Assembly: GCA_964401045.1 (NCBI GenBank)
Contig: CAYNXB010000010.1
Coordinates: forward strand, 1-62,514
DNA length: 62,514 nt
From: CAYNXB01 sp964401045
Lineage (GTDB): Bacteria; Pseudomonadota; Alphaproteobacteria; Sphingomonadales; Sphingomonadaceae
Reading direction: 5' to 3'
In this document: piece after piece, positions 26,560 to 35,062 of the stretch
How positions within the stretch are numbered: position 1 is the first letter of the stretch
Layout: each line of letters begins with the position of its first letter
Position numbers and translations under genes: made by a program
The notes under the pieces: generated by a model
What the model saw: the letters and a program-made list of their open reading frames with translations, nothing else
The model's database searches: none
What the model was told of the DNA's origin: nothing

Positions 26560-27711
26560 TCAGGCATGCTCCAGTTGCTCGCGGGTGCGTGCGCGAGTTT
26601 CGCGATCCACCGCGAGCACGTCCTCGAGCGAGGAAGGCGCAGGGGGAAGCGGCCGCGCCAGCATCCGCGCCACCAATGCAGCAATGTCGGTGAATTTAGT
26701 CTGACCGGCAAGGAAAGCGGCGACCGCCACTTCGTTTGCCGCGCTGAGCACTGCCGGGGCTGCGCCGCCCGCCTCGGCTGCTTCGCGTGCCAATCGGGTG
26801 GCTGGGAAGCGCTCCTCGTCGGGCGTCTGGAAGCTGAGCTCGCCGATCGCCGCCAGGTCGAGCGGCTTGCACGGCGTCTCCATTCGCCCCGGCCAGGCAA
26901 GGCACGCCGCAATCGGCACGCGCATGTCCGGCGGGCCGAGCTGCGCCAGCGTCGATCCATCGCGGTACTCGACCATCGAGTGGACCACGCTCTGGGGGTG
27001 GATGAGTATGTGCAAGGCGCCGAGCCCGACCGGGAACAGATGCGCGGCCTCGATCAGCTCGAGCCCCTTGTTGAACATAGTCGCGGAATCGACGCTGATC
27101 TTGGCCCCCATGGCCCAGTTGGGGTGCTGGACGGCCTGCGCGGGTGTCGCTGCCGCAAGCTGCTCCGCGCTCCAGCAACGAAAGGGGCCGCCGCTGGCGG
27201 TCAGGGTGATCGAGCGCACATCGGCGATGTCGTTGCCGGCAAGGCACTGGAAGATCGCGTTGTGCTCGGAATCGGTCGGCAGGATCGTGGCGCCGTGACG
27301 CGCGACCGCCGCCGTCATGACGTCGCCCGCGGCGACCAGCGCTTCCTTGTTGGCGAGCGCCACCAGCCCGCCCCGCTCGATGGCGGCCATTGTCGGCGCG
27401 AGCCCGGCGCAGCCAACGATTGCAGCGACGGTGAGATCCGCCCCGCGCGCCGCCGCCTCGACCAGCGCCTTTGCCCCGCCCGCCGCCTCGATACCGGTTC
27501 CTGCGAGCGCCTCGCGCAGTTCCGGCAGGCACGACTCATCGCCCGCCACCGCTACTTCGGCGCCAAACTCCCGCGCCAGCTTGGCAAGCTCAGCCGCTTG
27601 GCAGTTGGCGGTGAGCGCGACGACCCGCCACTTGTCGCGCTCGCGCCGGATCAGGTCGAGCGTGGAGGCGCCGATCGATCCGGTCGCGCCGAGGAGGGTG
27701 ATCGAGCGCAT
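26560..27711 (-). CDS. dxr: 1-deoxy-D-xylulose 5-phosphate reductoisomerase
   Basis: A 383-aa enzyme of the MEP isoprenoid pathway, making 2-C-methyl-D-erythritol 4-phosphate. It has the NADPH loop LLGATGSIGAST, LPTDSEHNAIFQCL for metal binding, ASGGPF and the NWAMGAKISVDSATMFNKGLELIEA segment. The ATG at 27711 overlaps the cdsA stop (TGATG); a GTG one codon earlier is the alternative. Confidence 0.96.
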   Translation of the reverse strand: MRSITLLGATGSIGASTLDLIRRERDKWRVVALTANCQAAELAKLAREFGAEVAVAGDESCLPELREALAGTGIEAAGGAKALVEAAARGADLTVAAIVGCAGLAPTMAAIERGGLVALANKEALVAAGDVMTAAVARHGATILPTDSEHNAIFQCLAGNDIADVRSITLTASGGPFRCWSAEQLAAATPAQAVQHPNWAMGAKISVDSATMFNKGLELIEAAHLFPVGLGALHILIHPQSVVHSMVEYRDGSTLAQLGPPDMRVPIAACLAWPGRMETPCKPLDLAAIGELSFQTPDEERFPATRLAREAAEAGGAAPAVLSAANEVAVAAFLAGQTKFTDIAALVARMLARPLPPAPSSLEDVLAVDRETRARTREQLEHA

Positions 27712-28439
27712 CACCAGCCGCCGAAACGGGTGCCCACAAAACCGACGATCAGCGCCACCGGCAATAGCCCGTCAATGCGATCAAGCACCCCACCGTGGCC
27801 GGGGATCAGGCGCGAAGAGTCTTTCACGCCAGCCTTGCGCTTGAGCCAACTCTCCAGGAAGTCACCCGCTTGCGCCGCGACCGCGAGGCCCGCCCCGATC
27901 GCGCCGCCGATGGCCAGGTGCTGCGGCCTGAGCGCTATGTCAGGGCTCGGCGCGAGCGCGCCGATCGCCGCGCCGACCACGCCAACCGCCAGCGACATCC
28001 ACAACCCGGCGGCGATCATTCCGCCGATGAGCCCAGCCCAGGTTTTCGACGGGCTGATCGCGGGCGCGATCTTCGGTCCGCCAATCGCGCGGCCGGTGAA
28101 ATAGGCTCCCACATCCGTGAAAATCACCGTCGCCAGCGTCACGATCAGCGCGAGCAATGGCATTACCAGCAGCGCGGCGGCTGCAAGGCCGACATAGACG
28201 AGCGCAGCGACCATCCCGGCCAACTGGTAGAACACATTTTCTGTGGCCTTACGGATCAGCAGCACGAACTCGACCAGTCCGATGATCGCGAACAACGCGA
28301 TGAATCCCTCCAGCCATGGCCCGCCCAGCACGACTGCCCCCGCCGCCAGCGCCAGCAACACCGCGGCCGACGCGATCCGCACCGGCAAGTCCGAAGTCCT
28401 GGCCTTCAGCGGGACATCGACTACCTCACCGCCCGCCAA
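27711..28439 (-). CDS. cdsA: Phosphatidate cytidylyltransferase
   Basis: A 242-aa polytopic enzyme making CDP-diacylglycerol, with the CdsA signature ESWLKRKAGVKDSSRLIPGHGGVLDRIDG. The start is TTG at 28439, overlapping the end of uppS by 14 bases; GAAGGGAG lies about 7 bases before it, which decides the start. It supplies the substrate for pgsA and pssA elsewhere in this window. Confidence 0.93.
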   Translation of the reverse strand: MAGGEVVDVPLKARTSDLPVRIASAAVLLALAAGAVVLGGPWLEGFIALFAIIGLVEFVLLIRKATENVFYQLAGMVAALVYVGLAAAALLVMPLLALIVTLATVIFTDVGAYFTGRAIGGPKIAPAISPSKTWAGLIGGMIAAGLWMSLAVGVVGAAIGALAPSPDIALRPQHLAIGGAIGAGLAVAAQAGDFLESWLKRKAGVKDSSRLIPGHGGVLDRIDGLLPVALIVGFVGTRFGGW

Positions 28440-29190
28440 AGCGCCGCTCCCTTCCGGCGAACTGCGCCAGCGCCGCTTCGAGGTGCGCCAGGGTGAAATC
28501 GGGCCACAGCACGTCGGTGAAGATCAGTTCGGCGTAGGCGGACTGCCACAGCAGGAAGTTCGACAGCCGCACTTCGCCGCTGGTGCGGATCAGCAGGTCG
28601 AGCGGCGGCAGGTCGGCGGTATCGAGTTCGGCGGCGATGCTCTCGGGCGTGATCGCCCCTTTCGCCGCCGCTGCTGTCGCGGCGCGGGCGATCTCTTGCT
28701 GTGAGCCGTAGTTGAGCGCCACCGCCACGGTCCGGCGGCCGTTCGCCGTGCGGGCCAGCGCATCCTCCAGCATGGTCACAATATCATCGGGCAATGCCTT
28801 GTAATCGCCGATAATCTTGAGGCGCACGCCGTTGGCGATGAACTCCGGCAAGTCGCTTTTGATGAACTTGCGCATCAGCCCCATCAGGTCGTTGATCTCG
28901 TCCTCGGGGCGCTTCCAGTTCTCCGACGAGAACGCGTAGATCGTCAGGCACTCGATCCCGAGCGGCGCCAAGCCGCGGATCAGGCGCCGCACCGCCTCCA
29001 CCCCGCGCTGATGGCCCATTGCGCGCGGCAGGTGATGCCGCTTCGCCCAACGGCCGTTGCCATCCATGATGACCGCGACATGGCGCGCGCCGTGGTCCGC
29101 AGCGACGCCGGACACGCCATCGGCTGCGGCGCTCTCGCCCGCATCGCGTCGGCCCTCTCCGGAGCCGAGCGGGGGCGAGCCGTCGCTCAC
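28426..29190 (-). CDS. uppS: Undecaprenyl diphosphate synthase (isoprenyl transferase)
   Basis: A 254-aa cis-prenyltransferase with HVAVIMDGNGRWAKR (residues 37-51, catalytic D43), TIYAFSSENWKRP and the C-terminal LLIRTSGEVRLSNFLLWQSAYAELIF. It makes the lipid carrier for peptidoglycan and polysaccharide precursors. I use the GTG at 29190, which overlaps the frr stop (GTGA); the extra N-terminal residues before HVAV are rich in Gly/Ala. Confidence 0.94.
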   Translation of the reverse strand: MSDGSPPLGSGEGRRDAGESAAADGVSGVAADHGARHVAVIMDGNGRWAKRHHLPRAMGHQRGVEAVRRLIRGLAPLGIECLTIYAFSSENWKRPEDEINDLMGLMRKFIKSDLPEFIANGVRLKIIGDYKALPDDIVTMLEDALARTANGRRTVAVALNYGSQQEIARAATAAAAKGAITPESIAAELDTADLPPLDLLIRTSGEVRLSNFLLWQSAYAELIFTDVLWPDFTLAHLEAALAQFAGRERRFGGR

Positions 29191-29744
29191 TGGCTGAGGA
29201 TTTCCTTTTCCTTGTTCGCCGCCGCTTCGTCGGCAAGGCCGACATACTTGTCGGTCAGCTTCTGGACCTCGTCCTCCGCGCGCTTCCGCTCGTCTTCGGA
29301 GATATCCTTCTTCTTCTCGTCTTCCTTGAGCACTTCCATGCCGTCGCGGCGGACGTTGCGGATCGCGATCTTGGCCTTCTCCGCGTACTGCCCGGCGAGC
29401 TTGGCCAGCTCCTTGCGGCGCTCTTCGGTCAGGTCGGGAATAGGCAGACGGATGGTCTGCCCGTCGATCATCGGGTTGAGGCCGAGGTTCGCGCGGGCGA
29501 TGCCCTTCTCGACCGGGATCACGTTGGCGCGGTCCCACACCTGCACGCTGATCATACGCGGCTCGGGCGCGGAGACCGTCGCCACCTGGTTGATCGGCAT
29601 CATCGCGCCGTAGACCTCGACCTGCACAGGATCGAGCAGCGTGGTGTTGGCGCGGCCGGTGCGCAGGCCGCCGAGGTCGCTCTTGAGGCTGTCTACCGCC
29701 CCCTGCATGCGGCGCTCGATGTCGTCCTTGTCGTACTTGGCCAT
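29187..29744 (-). CDS. frr: Ribosome recycling factor
   Basis: A 185-aa protein, full RRF length, with LRTGRANTTLLDPVQVEVYG and LPIPDLTEERRKELAKLAGQYAEKAKIAIRNVRRDGM, the two conserved blocks. It splits post-termination ribosomes together with EF-G. It is 2 bases downstream of pyrH and overlaps uppS by 4 bases. Confidence 0.97.
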   Translation of the reverse strand: MAKYDKDDIERRMQGAVDSLKSDLGGLRTGRANTTLLDPVQVEVYGAMMPINQVATVSAPEPRMISVQVWDRANVIPVEKGIARANLGLNPMIDGQTIRLPIPDLTEERRKELAKLAGQYAEKAKIAIRNVRRDGMEVLKEDEKKKDISEDERKRAEDEVQKLTDKYVGLADEAAANKEKEILSQ

Positions 29745-29746
29745 GG

Positions 29747-30469
29747 TCAGCCTTCCTCCGTCACTATCGTCTGCACGCCTTCGCCGGCCAGGACCCGCGC
29801 GAGGTTGCCCTGTTCGCGGATCGAGAACACCACGATCGGGATCTTGTTGTCACGGCACAGCGCCACGGCGGAGGCGTCCATCACCTTCAGGTTCTTTGCC
29901 AGAACTGTGTCGTAGCTCACCGTATCGTAACGCTTTGCGTCCGATTTCTTCTTCGGATCGGCGTCGTACACGCCATCGACGCTGGTGCCCTTGAGCAGCA
30001 CGTCGCACTTCATCTCGGCAGCCCGCAAGGCGGCGCCGCTGTCAGTGGTAAAGTAAGGGCTGCCGACGCCGGCAGCGAAGATCACCACTCGGCCCTTTTC
30101 GAGGTGGCGTTCCGCGCGGCGGCGGATCACAGGCTCGCACACCTGGTCCATCTGGACCGCGGACTGCACCCGGGTCTCGACGCCGACCTGCTCGAGCGCG
30201 TTCTGCATTGCCAGCGCGTTCATCACCGTCGCCAGCATGCCCATGTAATCGGCCTGCGCACGGTCCATCCCCGCTGCGGCACCGGCCATTCCGCGGAAGA
30301 TGTTGCCGCCTCCGATCACCAGGCAGATCTCGAGGCCGGCGTTCTTGGCCGCCTTCACCTCCTTGGCGAGCTCGGCGACGAACGACGGATCGATGCCGAA
30401 CTGGCGCTCACCCATCAGGACTTCGCCCGAGAGCTTCAAGAGCACGCGTTTCATGGGAGGCAGCGACAT
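29747..30469 (-). CDS. pyrH: UMP kinase
   Basis: A 240-aa amino-acid-kinase-fold enzyme phosphorylating UMP. LLKLSGEVLMG, VIGGGNIFRG and TTDSGAALRAAEMKCDVLLKGTSVDGVYDADP are the expected blocks. The start could be the ATG at 30469 (MSLPPMKR) or the one at 30454; both are plausible. Confidence 0.96.
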   Translation of the reverse strand: MSLPPMKRVLLKLSGEVLMGERQFGIDPSFVAELAKEVKAAKNAGLEICLVIGGGNIFRGMAGAAAGMDRAQADYMGMLATVMNALAMQNALEQVGVETRVQSAVQMDQVCEPVIRRRAERHLEKGRVVIFAAGVGSPYFTTDSGAALRAAEMKCDVLLKGTSVDGVYDADPKKKSDAKRYDTVSYDTVLAKNLKVMDASAVALCRDNKIPIVVFSIREQGNLARVLAGEGVQTIVTEEG

Positions 30470-30549
30470 GCGGCAGTTTCGTCCGTTACGAAGTAGGGCG
30501 ACGCCTTACGGGGCCGCGCGGGGAATGCCAACACCCGCGGATACGAAAA

Positions 30550-30578
30550 CGGCCACCGAGCGCAACGCCCGGTGGCCG
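30550..30578 (-). terminator. Hairpin terminator after tsf
   Basis: CGGCCACCG (30550-30558) pairs perfectly with CGGTGGCCG (30570-30578); on the minus strand it is followed by TTTTC. It lies 25 bases beyond the tsf stop and before pyrH, so it separates rpsB-tsf from pyrH-frr and the genes beyond, at least partly. Confidence 0.85.
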
Positions 30579-30603
30579 CATTTCTTGCGTCAGGACGGGC
30601 CGA

Positions 30604-31530
30604 TCAGCCGGCGACCGCCGCCGCGACTTCCGCCGCGAAGTCGCTCTCTTCTTTCTCGATGCCTTCGCCGAGCTGGAAGCGGACGTAATCCTTGAGCACG
30701 ATCTTCGCGCCTGCTGCCTTGCCGGCCTCCTCGACGACCTGCGCGATCGGGGTCTTGTTGTCGAACACCGAAAGCTGGCTCAGCAGCGCGTTCTCCTTGG
30801 CGAACTTGCCAATCGCGCCATCGACCATCTTGGCCTGGACCTCGGCTGGCTTGCCGCTCTCGGCCGCCTTCTCGGCCGCGACCTTGCGCTCACGCTCGAT
30901 CACGTCGGAGTCGAGCCCTTCGGCATTCAGCGCCTGCGGGAACGCCGCGGCGATGTGCATCGCCAGCTGCTTGCCGAGCGCGTCGAGCTTGTCGGCCGGA
31001 GCCTCGCTTTCGAGCGCGACGAGCACGCCGATCTTGCCGAGGTTCGGCGCCTGCGCGTTGTGCATGTAAGGCACCACCACACCCTGGCTGACCGAAACGC
31101 TCTTCATCCGGCGGACCTGCTGGTTCTCGCCGATCGTCGCGACGTTATCGGTCAGCTTGTCGCCCACCGTGCCGCCGCCCGGATAGGCAGCCGCCTTGAG
31201 CGCGTCGACGTCGTCGCTGCTCACGCCCAGCGCGACCTCGGTGGTCTTGCGCACGAAATCCTGGAACTGGTCATTCTTGGCGACGAAGTCGGTCTCCGAG
31301 TTGACCTCGACGGCAACGCCGCGGGTCCCCTCAACGGCGACGCCGACAAGGCCCTCGGCCGCGGTGCGGCTCGACTTCTTGGCCGCCGCCGCGAGGCCCT
31401 TGGCCTTCAGCGCATCGACCGCAGCTTCGAAGTCGCCGTCGGTCTGGTCGAGCGCCTTCTTGCAGTCCATCATGCCGGCGCCGGTGCGCTCGCGCAGGTT
31501 CTTGACGTCAGTGGCAGTATAAACGGCCAT
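30604..31530 (-). CDS. tsf: Elongation factor Ts
   Basis: A 308-aa guanine-nucleotide exchange factor for EF-Tu. It begins MAVYTATDVKNLRERTGAGMMDCKKAL and has EVNSETDFVAKNDQF, both diagnostic. AAGGAAAG before the ATG at 31530 decides the start. Confidence 0.97.
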   Translation of the reverse strand: MAVYTATDVKNLRERTGAGMMDCKKALDQTDGDFEAAVDALKAKGLAAAAKKSSRTAAEGLVGVAVEGTRGVAVEVNSETDFVAKNDQFQDFVRKTTEVALGVSSDDVDALKAAAYPGGGTVGDKLTDNVATIGENQQVRRMKSVSVSQGVVVPYMHNAQAPNLGKIGVLVALESEAPADKLDALGKQLAMHIAAAFPQALNAEGLDSDVIERERKVAAEKAAESGKPAEVQAKMVDGAIGKFAKENALLSQLSVFDNKTPIAQVVEEAGKAAGAKIVLKDYVRFQLGEGIEKEESDFAAEVAAAVAG

Positions 31531-31559
31531 GGTACTTTCCTTCAAAAAATGAACGGAGG

Positions 31560-31588
31560 GCGCCGGAGCTTTGTTCAAAGCCCGGCGC
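31560..31588 (-). other. Hairpin in the rpsB-tsf spacer (possible attenuator)
   Basis: GCGCCGG (31560-31566) and CCGGCGC (31582-31588) pair, with a second stem CTTTG/CAAAG inside. On the minus strand a T6 run follows 12-18 bases later, too far for a standard terminator. Read-through control between rpsB and tsf is known in other bacteria, so this may set the ratio of the two products. Confidence 0.45.
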
Positions 31589-31619
31589 GCTAACCCCCGA
31601 ATGTGCCGGTAGAATGACG

Positions 31620-32432
31620 TTAAGCCGAAGCTTCCTCGCCGGCTTCCACAGCCGCGGCCGGAGCCTCGGCGGTGGTATCCGACGGCGCATCCGCTTCGGC
31701 CGGCGGCACGTCGAGCGCGCCGGCATCGGCGCTGCTGTCGGTGATGCCTTCACCGCGGCCGCCGCGAGCGGCTTCCGCCACGGCGTCGCAGTACAGGCGC
31801 ACCGCACGGCTGGCGTCGTCGTTGCCCGGGATCGGGAACGCGATCCCGTTCGGATCGACGTTGGTGTCGAGGATCGCGACGACCGGGATGCCGAGCACGT
31901 TGGCTTCCTTGATCGCCAGCTCTTCCTTGTTGGCATCGATCACGAACATCACGTCCGGAATGCCGCCCATGTCGCGAATGCCGCCGAGCGACATCTCGAG
32001 CTTGTCGCGCTCCCGCGTGAGCTGGAGCACTTCCTTCTTGGTCAGGCCCGAGGTGTCACCCGAGAGCTGTTCCTCGAGGCTCTTGAGGCGGCGGATCGAC
32101 TGGGAGATGGTCTTCCAGTTGGTCAGCATGCCGCCGAGCCAGCGGTGGTTGACGAAGTGCTGCCCGCTCGCGCGGGCGGCCTGGGCGATCGGCTCTTGCG
32201 CCTGGCGCTTGGTGCCGACGAACAGCACCTTGCCACCGGCGCGGGTAGTCGCGGCGATGAAGTCGAGCGCACGCGCCATCAGCGGCACGGATTGCGACAG
32301 GTCTATGATGTGAACGCCGTTGCGCGCGCCGAAGATGTACGGCTTCATGCGCGGGTTCCAGCGGTGGGTCTGGTGGCCGAAGTGTGCGCCGGCCTCGATC
32401 AGTTCCTGCATCGTGACGGTGGGAACCGCCAT
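31620..32432 (-). CDS. rpsB: 30S ribosomal protein S2
   Basis: A 270-aa protein: MAVPTVTMQELIEAGAHFGHQTHRWNPRM at the N-terminus, GTKRQAQEPI and NHRWLGGMLTNWKTI inside. The C-terminal 40 residues are Ala/Glu-rich and extend beyond the core. AAGGAAA upstream fixes the ATG at 32432. Confidence 0.97.
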   Translation of the reverse strand: MAVPTVTMQELIEAGAHFGHQTHRWNPRMKPYIFGARNGVHIIDLSQSVPLMARALDFIAATTRAGGKVLFVGTKRQAQEPIAQAARASGQHFVNHRWLGGMLTNWKTISQSIRRLKSLEEQLSGDTSGLTKKEVLQLTRERDKLEMSLGGIRDMGGIPDVMFVIDANKEELAIKEANVLGIPVVAILDTNVDPNGIAFPIPGNDDASRAVRLYCDAVAEAARGGRGEGITDSSADAGALDVPPAEADAPSDTTAEAPAAAVEAGEEASA

Positions 32433-32760
32433 AAGTATTTCCTTCCGGTTATGCCTCTGGAAAGCTGGGACCGTGCGGATCGCCCGCTGCGGCACCGGTA
32501 TGAGCGCTTTCCATGTGGATTTGCTCGCGGGAAAAGCCCGTGAGCGCGGCGCATGTAGCGATGGAGCCTTGCGAAATCCAGCTCTTATTTCTGATCGGCG
32601 CGCGCGACGAGCCGAGCGGAATTCGCGCTTGACAGATGTGAACAAAAGAAGAACATTGTCTCTCGAATCGACATCAAGCGGAACGTATCACGAATCAAAC
32701 GTTTTCCACAGGTCGTCCACAGCCGCTCCACCGGTTTGGGCACAAAGAAGGACAGAGAAA
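32433..32760. other. Divergent intergenic region of rpsB and the small membrane gene
   Basis: This 328-base stretch has no convincing gene. On the plus strand it holds TTGACA (32629-32634) with AACATT 17 bases later, and GGAAC (32680-32684) followed after 15 bases by CGTT (32700-32703), an EcfG-like pair with a spacer one base short. TTTTCCACA at 32702-32710 resembles a DnaA box but stands nearly alone. The rpsB leader is in the left half; no clear -35/-10 pair was seen for it. Confidence 0.35.
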
Positions 32761-33021
32761 ATGCTGCAGCTAGCCATTGCCCTGTTGTTCGCTTTCACCG
32801 GCGTCGCCTCGCTTGCCGTGATCGGCCAGGCGCTGCGCCGGGCATGGAGCGCTGCCGGTGAGCTGCGCACGGCCCTCGCCCAGTGCGACGAGGTTCAGGC
32901 GGCGACGGTGCGCACGCTTTCGTTCGAGCGGCACCCCGCCCCGCCCGTGCTGCGGATCATCCCGGGGGCGAAGGCCCCTCGAACAGTGATGGCGCCTTGC
33001 GCGCTTCCCGTTGCTGCCTGA
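32761..33021 (+). CDS. Small single-span membrane protein, 86 aa, unknown function
   Basis: ATG at 32761 with AAGGA 8 bases upstream. Residues 2-24 (LQLAIALLFAFTGVASLAVIGQA) form one membrane span; the rest is a short basic/proline-rich tail. No family is recognised. Its last 65 bases overlap the end of pssA on the other strand (32957-33021), so the two are tail-to-tail and may interfere antisense. Confidence 0.65.
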   Translation: MLQLAIALLFAFTGVASLAVIGQALRRAWSAAGELRTALAQCDEVQAATVRTLSFERHPAPPVLRIIPGAKAPRTVMAPCALPVAA

Positions 33022-33814
33022 TGCGGGCGTATCTCACGTAGCTGAGCGGCATCAGAGCGAGATAGGCCGCCGCGACCGCAGCCAGCGTCCACCACGGCTC
33101 CAGCAGCAGTGCGGCGAACAGCATCCCGACCAGCGCGATAAGTTCAAGCCGCACCGTGGGACCGGGGCGGATCGAGCTCCAGCTTAAAGTCGCGAGGTTT
33201 GAAATCATCAGGAACGCGATCACCACCATCCACACCGCAACCAGCAATGGATTGCGGAACGCCTCCGCACCACTGGCGATCCACAGGTAGAGCGGGAGGA
33301 ATGCCAGTACCGCTCCCATCGGCGCCGGTACCCCGGTGAGGAACCCGGCGGACTTATGCGGCTGGTCGTCGGCGTCGATCTGTGCGTTGAACCTTGCGAG
33401 CCGCAGCGCGCAGCAAATCGCGAATGCGAGCGCGGCGAACCAGCCGAAGCGCGGCAGGTCCTGCAGCGACCACAGGAACAGGATCAGCGCCGGGGCCATT
33501 CCGAAACTCAGCGAATCCGCCAGGCTGTCAAGTTCGGCGCCGAAGCGCGACTGCGCCTTGAGCAACCGGGCGATGCGTCCATCGATCCCGTCGAGCAGAC
33601 CTGCCAGCATCACCGCCAGCACCGCCTTCTCCCAATCCCCGGCGATGGCAAAGCGCACCCCGGTGAGGCCCGAGCACAGCGCCGCCGCGGTGATCGCGTT
33701 GGGCACCACCGCGCGCATCGCCAGCCCGCGCACGAATCGCCGGCGCGGGCGCTCGCCTTCGAAGGAGCGGGGCCCGACCGGCGCGCGTTCGTCCGGATCG
33801 TAGCCGTCGGTCAC
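32957..33814 (-). CDS. pssA: CDP-diacylglycerol--serine O-phosphatidyltransferase
   Basis: A 285-aa membrane enzyme with the CDP-alcohol phosphatidyltransferase motif D75, D78-G79, A82-R83, G92, D96, D100 and about eight membrane spans. It makes phosphatidylserine, which psd, the gene before it, decarboxylates to phosphatidylethanolamine. The GTG at 33814 overlaps the psd stop (GTGA). The long C-terminal membrane half fits the Bacillus/alphaproteobacterial type. Confidence 0.92.
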   Translation of the reverse strand: MTDGYDPDERAPVGPRSFEGERPRRRFVRGLAMRAVVPNAITAAALCSGLTGVRFAIAGDWEKAVLAVMLAGLLDGIDGRIARLLKAQSRFGAELDSLADSLSFGMAPALILFLWSLQDLPRFGWFAALAFAICCALRLARFNAQIDADDQPHKSAGFLTGVPAPMGAVLAFLPLYLWIASGAEAFRNPLLVAVWMVVIAFLMISNLATLSWSSIRPGPTVRLELIALVGMLFAALLLEPWWTLAAVAAAYLALMPLSYVRYARIRQQREARKAPSLFEGPSPPG

Positions 33815-34572
33815 TGGCTGACGCCTTCGATCAGCCGTTGCTGGCCGATCTCGGCGAGCACCGTTTCGCCGGCGATCACTGTCTGGCCCATCACCACGCG
33901 AGCATCGGTGCCAGCCGGAAGGTAAACGTCGACCCGGCTGCCGAAGCGGATCAGCCCGACCCGCTGGCCCATCGCAAGGATGTCACCGGGCTTGATGAAC
34001 GGCACGATGCGTCGCGCGACCAGACCCGCGATCTGGGTGAAGCCGATCGCGATGCCGTCGCTCCGCTCGATCAGGATGTGCTGCCGCTCGTTCTCCTCGC
34101 TCGCTTTGTCGAGGTCGGCGTTCATAAACTTGCCGGGGATGTAGACGACCCGCCTCACCGTGCCGCCAACCGGCGCGCGGTTGATGTGCACGTCGAACAC
34201 CGACATGAAGATCGAGACGCGCGTCACCGGCCCGGTCGAAAGGCCCCGCGTGCCGCTGCCGTCATCCATCTGCAGCTCGAGCGGCGGATCGACCTGCGCG
34301 ATCAGCGAGACGAGCCCGTCGGCGGGCGACACGATCATGTTCTCGCCTTGCGGCACCACGCGCTCTGGATCGCGGAAGAACGCGAACACACCGACAGACA
34401 GCATCAGCAGCGGCCAGCCGACAATCTCCCAATCCAGCAGCAGCAGGAAGATCAGGCTGATGCCGACCGCGATGAGGCCGAACTTGCGCCCTTCGGGATG
34501 AATGGCGGGCCAATCCCACTGAGCATCGCCGCGACCGCGGTTATCGAGGATCTCTCCGGCCATCCTCCGCAT
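33811..34572 (-). CDS. psd: Phosphatidylserine decarboxylase
   Basis: A 253-aa proenzyme that self-cleaves to form a pyruvoyl group. The cleavage site is G211-S212 in LIRFGSRVDVYLP; FMSVFDVHINRAPVGGTV is the other conserved block. The short length without a large N-terminal domain is the Psd-A type, as in Rhizobiales and sphingomonads. The start is the ATG at 34572, or 34563 (MAGEIL). Confidence 0.93.
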   Translation of the reverse strand: MRRMAGEILDNRGRGDAQWDWPAIHPEGRKFGLIAVGISLIFLLLLDWEIVGWPLLMLSVGVFAFFRDPERVVPQGENMIVSPADGLVSLIAQVDPPLELQMDDGSGTRGLSTGPVTRVSIFMSVFDVHINRAPVGGTVRRVVYIPGKFMNADLDKASEENERQHILIERSDGIAIGFTQIAGLVARRIVPFIKPGDILAMGQRVGLIRFGSRVDVYLPAGTDARVVMGQTVIAGETVLAEIGQQRLIEGVSQ

Positions 34573-34688
34573 CTAGGGCCGGGACCGGATAACCGCAACG
34601 GTAGGAATTATCGAAGTGACCGGTCATCGTCGATCGTACGCGCCGCGCGCGCGACGGATTCTGCCGGGAAAGCCTCCCTGTCGCCTGA

Positions 34689-35035
34689 GCGGCTCGTTCC
34701 ATCCTCGGCACGATCCGCCTGCTCCAGCTCGTCGGCCGCCACATGCGCGCGCACAATGACGGCCGTATCCTCGTCACCGGCTCGATGCCCGGGCATCTCC
34801 CGCGCTCGTACCAGGTGGTCTACAACTCGACCAAGTCGTTCAGGCCCAGAAGGCCGATCCCGCCAAGGTCGCGGAAGATGGCTACGCCGCCATGCTCGCC
34901 GACGACGATCAGACGGTCAGCGGCCTGATGACCAAGGTGCAGGTCATGTTTGCCGATATCCTGCCGGACACCCTGGTGGCGCAGCTCCACCGCCTGCGGG
35001 GGCACAGCGAGGAAAAGCGCTCCGAACCCGCTTGA
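34689..35035 (+). pseudogene. Decayed short-chain dehydrogenase (SDR) remnant
   Basis: One frame (from about 34695) reads SILGTIRLLQLVGRHMRAHN, then DGRILVTGSMPG...YQVVYNSTKSF, which is the middle of a classical SDR: the NxxG-following helix, the catalytic serine region (TGS) and the active-site YxxxK (YNSTK). At about 34838 the sequence jumps to another frame, QAQKADPAKVAEDGYAAMLA...ending at 35035, which looks like an SDR C-terminus. The Rossmann GxxxGIG part is missing, a stop lies at 34686, and 50 or more residues after YNSTK are gone. So the gene has lost its 5' end and an internal piece. Confidence 0.7.
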
Positions 35036-35062
35036 TCCGGCCCAGCCCGGAACTGGTGGCGG

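Noticed and set aside
26038..28104. 688-codon open frame on the plus strand over rseP, dxr and cdsA
   Set aside because: Shadow frame; low-complexity Arg/His/Gly composition, and three recognised enzymes lie on the other strand.
32702..32721. DnaA-box-like TTTTCCACA and TCGTCCACA; also CTATCCACA on the minus strand near 3296-3304
   Set aside because: Too few and too imperfect, with no AT-rich unwinding region, dnaA or gidA nearby; not evidence of an origin.
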